DNA of 9,492 bases from the NCBI GenBank assembly GCA_017960415.1, contig JAGCZE010000237.1:1-9492 (forward strand), written 5' to 3'. Below, piece after piece: positions 5,889-9,492 of the stretch. How positions within the stretch are numbered: the first letter of the stretch is position 1; the number at the start of each line of letters is the position of its first letter. The notes under the pieces were generated by a model, which worked only from the letters and a program-made list of their open reading frames with translations, made no database searches and was not told where the DNA came from. Made by a program: the position numbers and the translations under genes. Source of the DNA: Lachnospiraceae bacterium (GTDB lineage: Bacteria; Bacillota_A; Clostridia; Lachnospirales; Lachnospiraceae).

Positions 5889-7223
5889 ATGAGTGATTTT
5901 ATAGAACGCTCGAAATTCTCATGTGCGTTGGGCGGAGCGCTATCAACGATAGCCGCGATCCATAAGGCTGTACCGATAGTTCATGCATCCGGCGGATGTG
6001 CCGCAGCGCTCTCCGGAACCTACAACCTTTCGGCAGGCTACAGGGGAGTGGGTTATTGCGGAGGCAATATGATACCTACTTCAAATATATCACAGAGCAA
6101 TATCGTTTTCGGCGGCGAGGACAAGCTGGTAGGCCAGATAGAATCGACACTGAAATATATCAAGGGTGACATCTATTTTGTAGTGACAGGCTGCCAGACG
6201 GAGATGATCGGTGATGATTCCGTAGGGATCGCAGCAAGATACAGGGACAGAAATGTTATAGGTGTCAATACTCCGGGCTTTCTCGGAAATACCCTCAGAG
6301 GATATGATGCGATCCTTTCCGCTCTTGTAAAGGAAGTAATTGAGAAAAAGGATGAGAAGGAGCCCAGAACCGTAAACCTTTTGGGGATCGTTCCCGGACA
6401 TGATGTGTTCTACAGGGGAAACATCACTCATTTGAAGACGCTGCTTGAAAAGATAGGTGTAAAGGCAAATACCTTCTTCGGTGACGGGGAAACGATCGAA
6501 GATATAAAGGGATACGCATCAGCGGCACTGACCGTTGTTTTCTCCGAAACAGCGGGTCAGATAACGGCAAAGGCATTTGAGAATACTCACGGGATACCTT
6601 ATGTTACGACGGAACTTCCCATAGGACCAAAGGCTTCCGAAAAGTTCCTGAAGCTTATAGCCGAAAAACTCGGAATAGAGGCAGAGACAGTCGACAGTGT
6701 AGTGGAATCCGAGACGAGATATTTTTATTCGTATCTCGAAAGGATAGTCGACGTAGCTGCGGATCTTGATTTCCAACGTTATGTAGTAGCTTTCCTTGAC
6801 AGCTACTATGCTTATCCGGTAATAGATTTTGTATCGGAGGAGCTCGGATGGATACCTCACTTTGTAGCCATCCATGATCTGCAGGACAAGTCAAAAAGAG
6901 AGGCATATACAAAGAAATTTGATGAACTTTCATCCGTTACAAAGCCTCAGATCATCTATGAGGACAAGTTCGGACTGGCCAGAAAAGCACTTAGGGCGAG
7001 CTGGCCCTACAATAACAATCAGAAATATTATGATATTCTTGGTCCGCTCTATATTATCGGAAGCGTCGTGGAACGTGATCTTTCAGTCGATTACGGTGCC
7101 GGATTCCTGACCGTATCATTCCCGGTAAGCAACAGAGCGGTATTGAACAAAGGCTATGCAGGCTTCAGAGGGGGTCTTACTCTTGTGGAAGATCTGCTTA
7201 CTAACCTGGTTGCATCAAGGTAG
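5889..7223 (+). CDS. Nitrogenase-like component 1, NifK-like (beta) subunit
   Basis: A 444-residue protein of the nitrogenase component 1 oxidoreductase family, shorter than NifK (about 520). Cys12 (FSCALGG), Cys37 (HASGGC) and Cys102 (VVTGCQTEMIGDD) align with the three P-cluster ligands of NifK (Cys70, Cys95, Cys153 in Azotobacter). The 25-residue gap between the first two is identical. The intervening VFGGEDKL matches the NifK VFGG motif, and the C-terminal GYAGFRGGLTLVEDLL matches the family end. It should pair with the downstream NifD-like protein and hold an Fe-S cluster at the subunit interface. It lacks the long N-terminal extension of true NifK. GGGAGG (5875-5880) lies 8 bases before the start. 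Relation to the Mar, Nfl, Bch/Chl or Cfb lineages needs a tree; the subunit order K then D is not that of nifHDK. Confidence 0.9.
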   Translation: MSDFIERSKFSCALGGALSTIAAIHKAVPIVHASGGCAAALSGTYNLSAGYRGVGYCGGNMIPTSNISQSNIVFGGEDKLVGQIESTLKYIKGDIYFVVTGCQTEMIGDDSVGIAARYRDRNVIGVNTPGFLGNTLRGYDAILSALVKEVIEKKDEKEPRTVNLLGIVPGHDVFYRGNITHLKTLLEKIGVKANTFFGDGETIEDIKGYASAALTVVFSETAGQITAKAFENTHGIPYVTTELPIGPKASEKFLKLIAEKLGIEAETVDSVVESETRYFYSYLERIVDVAADLDFQRYVVAFLDSYYAYPVIDFVSEELGWIPHFVAIHDLQDKSKREAYTKKFDELSSVTKPQIIYEDKFGLARKALRASWPYNNNQKYYDILGPLYIIGSVVERDLSVDYGAGFLTVSFPVSNRAVLNKGYAGFRGGLTLVEDLLTNLVASR

Positions 7224-7230
7224 AAAGGTG
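7224..7230 (+). promoter_or_regulatory. Ribosome binding site for the NifD-like start
   Basis: AAAGGTG sits 10 bases before ATG 7241 but only 1 base before the alternative in-frame GTG at 7232. This favours the ATG. Confidence 0.6.
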
Positions 7231-7240
7231 TGTGGATAAA

Positions 7241-8782
7241 ATGCCTGTAAAGTTGAATGAAAATCTGAAATATAACTATCTTGCCGCGGATGAGCCTCCG
7301 GTAAGGGATGAACGTGTCGGCGGCTGTATAGCCTACTGCGGATCATGTGCCGGCCTTAAAGGAGATTTTAAGAGTGGATGCGCTCAGGCACAGAACAGGG
7401 TATTTTCCCAAAGCGGAGGTTGCCAGCTGGGCCTGGCACTCGGTATCATCAATTCACTGACACGAGCTATTACGATAGTTCATTCTCCACTCGGATGCTG
7501 TTCGGGACTCGCGGGTATGGCCGGCGTACGTAAGACCAGCCGTGCCGCCCGTGGACTCCCGGCCGAGGAACAGCCCTTCATCCATACGAACATGGATGAG
7601 CTGGACGTTGTAAACGGCGGAGTGGATAAATTAAGGCGTGCGATACTGTATGCCGACGAGGAATACCATCCCGAAGTCATAGCAATAGTCAACGGCTGTG
7701 TTCCCGGGATCATAGGAGATGATATCGATGCGGTGGTCAGGGAGCTTGAAAGCCAGATATCGGCAAGACTGGTTCCTATCCACTGTGAAGGCTTCAAGAG
7801 CAGATTCGTTTCATCAGGATATGATGCCGCAAATCACGGTATCCTCAAATACCTGATAAGAGATCCCGAGGAATATCCGCAGCTTACTGAAGAAGCTCAG
7901 ATCAAATACGATTTTGCCAAGAAATTCCGTACGAGCAGAACCGTCAACATCTTCAATGTCGGTTCGAACTCCAACGGAGACGAGGTGGAACTTTCGAGGC
8001 TTGTAAGCGCTTTAGGACTCATTCCCAGAGTGGTGCCGCTCAATGCTACGGTAGATGTTCTCGACCATCTCGGAGAGGCAGCTCTTAATGTCAGCATCTG
8101 TGCAACCCATGACGATTATCTTCTCGGACATTTAAAGGAAAGATACGGAACCGAATATCTGCTGGATGTCCTCCCAATAGGAATAAACTGTACAAATACC
8201 TGGATCAGAAAGATCGCGGCACATTTTCATCTTGAGGCTGAGGCCGAAAGGCTTATCGAGCTGGAAAACAAAGAGCTTAAAGAAGCAATAGCTCCCTTTG
8301 TTGAGGAACTTAAAGGGAAAAAGATCTTTGTAGGCGGCGGTGAAACGAGGATCCTGACTACAGCCGAATTTTACAAGAGCATAGGAATGGAGCTGGTCGG
8401 CATCAAGGCTCATAATCTGGACAGATTCGTTGAAAATCTGCTGAATGACATTGATAATCCGGATCTTACCGTAGAAGTAGCTGCGGGACAGCCTGCAGAA
8501 GAGCTCAATACCCTCAATCGCTTAAAGCCAGACCTTTATATAGGACATGCCGGAGCGAACGGATGGGTCACAAAGCTGGGTATCCCGAACATACCTCTTT
8601 TCGGGGCTCCCATCAATTATATGGGATATTCCGGAGCATTCGAGCTTGCAAGAAGAGCCGCCAGAATGCTGAAGAATACAAATTTCTCAAAGAATATCGG
8701 AAAGCATGTCGGACATCCGCTTACAGATACCTGGATGCAGCTTGATCCCAAAGAAAATATCATTCAAGGTGACAGATTCTGA
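7241..8782 (+). CDS. Nitrogenase-like component 1, NifD-like (alpha) subunit
   Basis: A 513-residue protein (from ATG 7241) of the nitrogenase component 1 family. Cys61 (SGGCQLG), Cys86 (HSPLGC) and Cys153 (VNGCVPGIIGDD) match the P-cluster ligands Cys62, Cys88 and Cys154 of Azotobacter NifD at almost identical positions. Cys287 (LNVSICATHDDY) aligns without gaps with the FeMo-cofactor ligand Cys275 (LNLVHCYRSMNY), and the following KERYG and IRKIAAHF also match, so a bound cofactor is likely. Nitrogen-reduction residues are not kept: by alignment at CEGF, Gln191 is Val190 and His195 is Tyr194; Arg96 is Ala94, and the His442 position is Phe454 (GIPNIPLF). An added N-terminal C-x3-C-x2-C-x10-C motif (Cys29, 33, 36, 47) could bind another Fe-S cluster. 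This is a nitrogenase-like reductase acting on another substrate. It lies 17 bases after the NifK-like gene. Confidence 0.9.
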   Translation: MPVKLNENLKYNYLAADEPPVRDERVGGCIAYCGSCAGLKGDFKSGCAQAQNRVFSQSGGCQLGLALGIINSLTRAITIVHSPLGCCSGLAGMAGVRKTSRAARGLPAEEQPFIHTNMDELDVVNGGVDKLRRAILYADEEYHPEVIAIVNGCVPGIIGDDIDAVVRELESQISARLVPIHCEGFKSRFVSSGYDAANHGILKYLIRDPEEYPQLTEEAQIKYDFAKKFRTSRTVNIFNVGSNSNGDEVELSRLVSALGLIPRVVPLNATVDVLDHLGEAALNVSICATHDDYLLGHLKERYGTEYLLDVLPIGINCTNTWIRKIAAHFHLEAEAERLIELENKELKEAIAPFVEELKGKKIFVGGGETRILTTAEFYKSIGMELVGIKAHNLDRFVENLLNDIDNPDLTVEVAAGQPAEELNTLNRLKPDLYIGHAGANGWVTKLGIPNIPLFGAPINYMGYSGAFELARRAARMLKNTNFSKNIGKHVGHPLTDTWMQLDPKENIIQGDRF

Positions 8783-8806
8783 CAAGAATCTCAGAAAGGA
8801 AATGAA

Positions 8807-9492
8807 ATGGCTTTAAAAATCGTAAACAATCTGGTTGAGCTGGTCGGTGAAACTCCGATCCTTCGTCCCCGGAAGATAGAAAAGCTAGCCGGGCTTCCTG
8901 AGGAGACCAGACTTCTGCTCAAGCTTGAATATTTTAACCCTTTAAGCAGTGTTAAGGACCGTATAGCTCTCGCAATGGTGGAGGATGCGGAGGAAAGAGG
9001 ACTGTTAAACGAAAAGTCCGTGATCATAGAACCTACGAGCGGTAATACGGGCGTCGGACTGGCTTTTGTGGCAGCAGCCAAAGGCTACAGGATCCTGATA
9101 ACCATGCCTGACAGCATGAGCGTGGAGAGAAGAACTCTTCTGACAGCACTCGGAGCTGAACTGGTGCTTACTCCGGGTTCTCTCGGAATGAAGGGTGCCG
9201 TAAGAAAGGCAGAGGAGCTTCAGGTACAGATCCCCGGCGGCATCATCCTTCAGCAGTTTAATAATCCGGCCAACCCGCTTGTCCACAGGACTAAAACCGG
9301 ACAGGAGATATGGGATGCCACCGAAGGAAAGGTAGATATAGTAGTTGCCGGAGTAGGTACCGGAGGAACCATTACCGGTATCGCGAGATTTCTTAAAGAA
9401 AAGAATCCCGGGATCAAGACTGTGGCTGTGGAGCCGTACAGCTCGCCGGTACTGTCCGGCGGAGTTCCCGGAGCACATAAGATCCAGGGTAT
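8807..9492 (+). CDS. Second cysteine synthase family protein (5' part, runs off the window)
   Basis: The first 228 residues of a PLP-dependent O-acetylserine sulfhydrylase-family protein. [11 protein letters not shown] opens it; Lys50 in NPLSSVKDR is the PLP lysine; [12 protein letters not shown] is the substrate-carboxylate loop; [10 protein letters not shown] is the PLP phosphate loop; and the fragment stops in [15 protein letters not shown] (8795-8800) precedes ATG 8807 by 6 bases; the earlier ATG at 8802 is out of frame and stops after four codons. It begins 24 bases after the NifD-like stop, with no terminator between, so it belongs to the same operon. Differences from the complete paralogue at 3121 include Leu-Ser for Ala-Gly before SVKDR and a longer N-terminal loop, which may change the nucleophile or amino acid acceptor. 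It could make cysteine from sulfide released by the reductase, or act on another nucleophile. Confidence 0.92.
   Translation, partial: MALKIVNNLVELVGETPILRPRKIEKLAGLPEETRLLLKLEYFNPLSSVKDRIALAMVEDAEERGLLNEKSVIIEPTSGNTGVGLAFVAAAKGYRILITMPDSMSVERRTLLTALGAELVLTPGSLGMKGAVRKAEELQVQIPGGIILQQFNNPANPLVHRTKTGQEIWDATEGKVDIVVAGVGTGGTITGIARFLKEKNPGIKTVAVEPYSSPVLSGGVPGAHKIQG

Noticed and set aside
7232..7240. GTG start of the NifD-like gene
   Set aside because: It lies only 1 base after the AAAGGTG element, too close for initiation. ATG 7241 is better placed.
5889..8782. A true molybdenum nitrogenase (nifK, nifD)
   Set aside because: The P-cluster cysteines and cofactor cysteine are present, but the His195, Gln191 and His442 equivalents are not, the subunits are short or differently ordered, and no nifH, nifE, nifN or nifB is in the window.
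5889..8782. Protochlorophyllide or chlorin reductase subunits (BchN/BchB, BchY/BchZ)
   Set aside because: No pigment genes are present, the host appears to be a non-photosynthetic Firmicute, and a cofactor-type cysteine is conserved in the NifD-like subunit.
8791..9478. Minus-strand open frames of 96 and 157 codons
   Set aside because: They are antisense to the second cysteine synthase gene, whose plus-strand translation has all family motifs.

Overview
The window looks like a chromosomal segment from an anaerobic clostridial Firmicute, most likely a member of the Lachnospiraceae. This rests on strong GGAGG-type ribosome binding sites, the Clostridia-type nucleoside kinase next to RNase P RNA, an SleB-type cell-wall hydrolase, an AP2-domain protein, and a YesN-like (receiver plus AraC) regulator. 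The assignment comes from recognising families; no database search was possible.

Left part (1-3000) is mostly housekeeping. It holds the 3' end of a uridine-kinase-family nucleoside kinase, a type A RNase P RNA gene (about 429-793), a bidirectional terminator (829-866), a minus-strand gene for a protein with two AP2-like domains (912-1682), and a membrane-anchored SleB-family cell-wall hydrolase (1952-2968).

Middle part (3020-5400) holds a complete cysteine synthase gene (cysK, 3121-4059) with its own promoter. It converges through a shared terminator on a minus-strand response regulator of the receiver/AraC type (4099-5196). The receiver is unusual: the phosphoacceptor Asp is Glu and the acidic pocket is incomplete. 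A 234-bp intergenic region (5197-5430) separates this regulator from a divergent operon and carries opposed promoters plus repeats that could be operator sites.

Right part (5431-9492) is the most interesting. It is a tight operon of a flavin-type PNPOx-like protein, a NifK-like subunit, a NifD-like subunit and a second cysteine synthase that runs off the window. The NifK-like protein keeps the three P-cluster cysteines. The NifD-like protein keeps its three plus the cofactor cysteine (equivalent of Azotobacter NifD Cys275). However, it lacks the residues equivalent to His195, Gln191 and His442, and it carries an extra four-cysteine motif near its N-terminus. It is therefore a nitrogenase-like reductase and not a classical nitrogenase.

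Co-transcription with O-acetylserine sulfhydrylase suggests a sulfur-acquisition role by analogy with the methylthio-alkane reductase (Mar) system: reductive release of a sulfur nucleophile, then capture as cysteine. This is inference. No NifH-like reductase or NifB-like maturase is seen in the window. If they exist nearby, the likely place is downstream of 9492.
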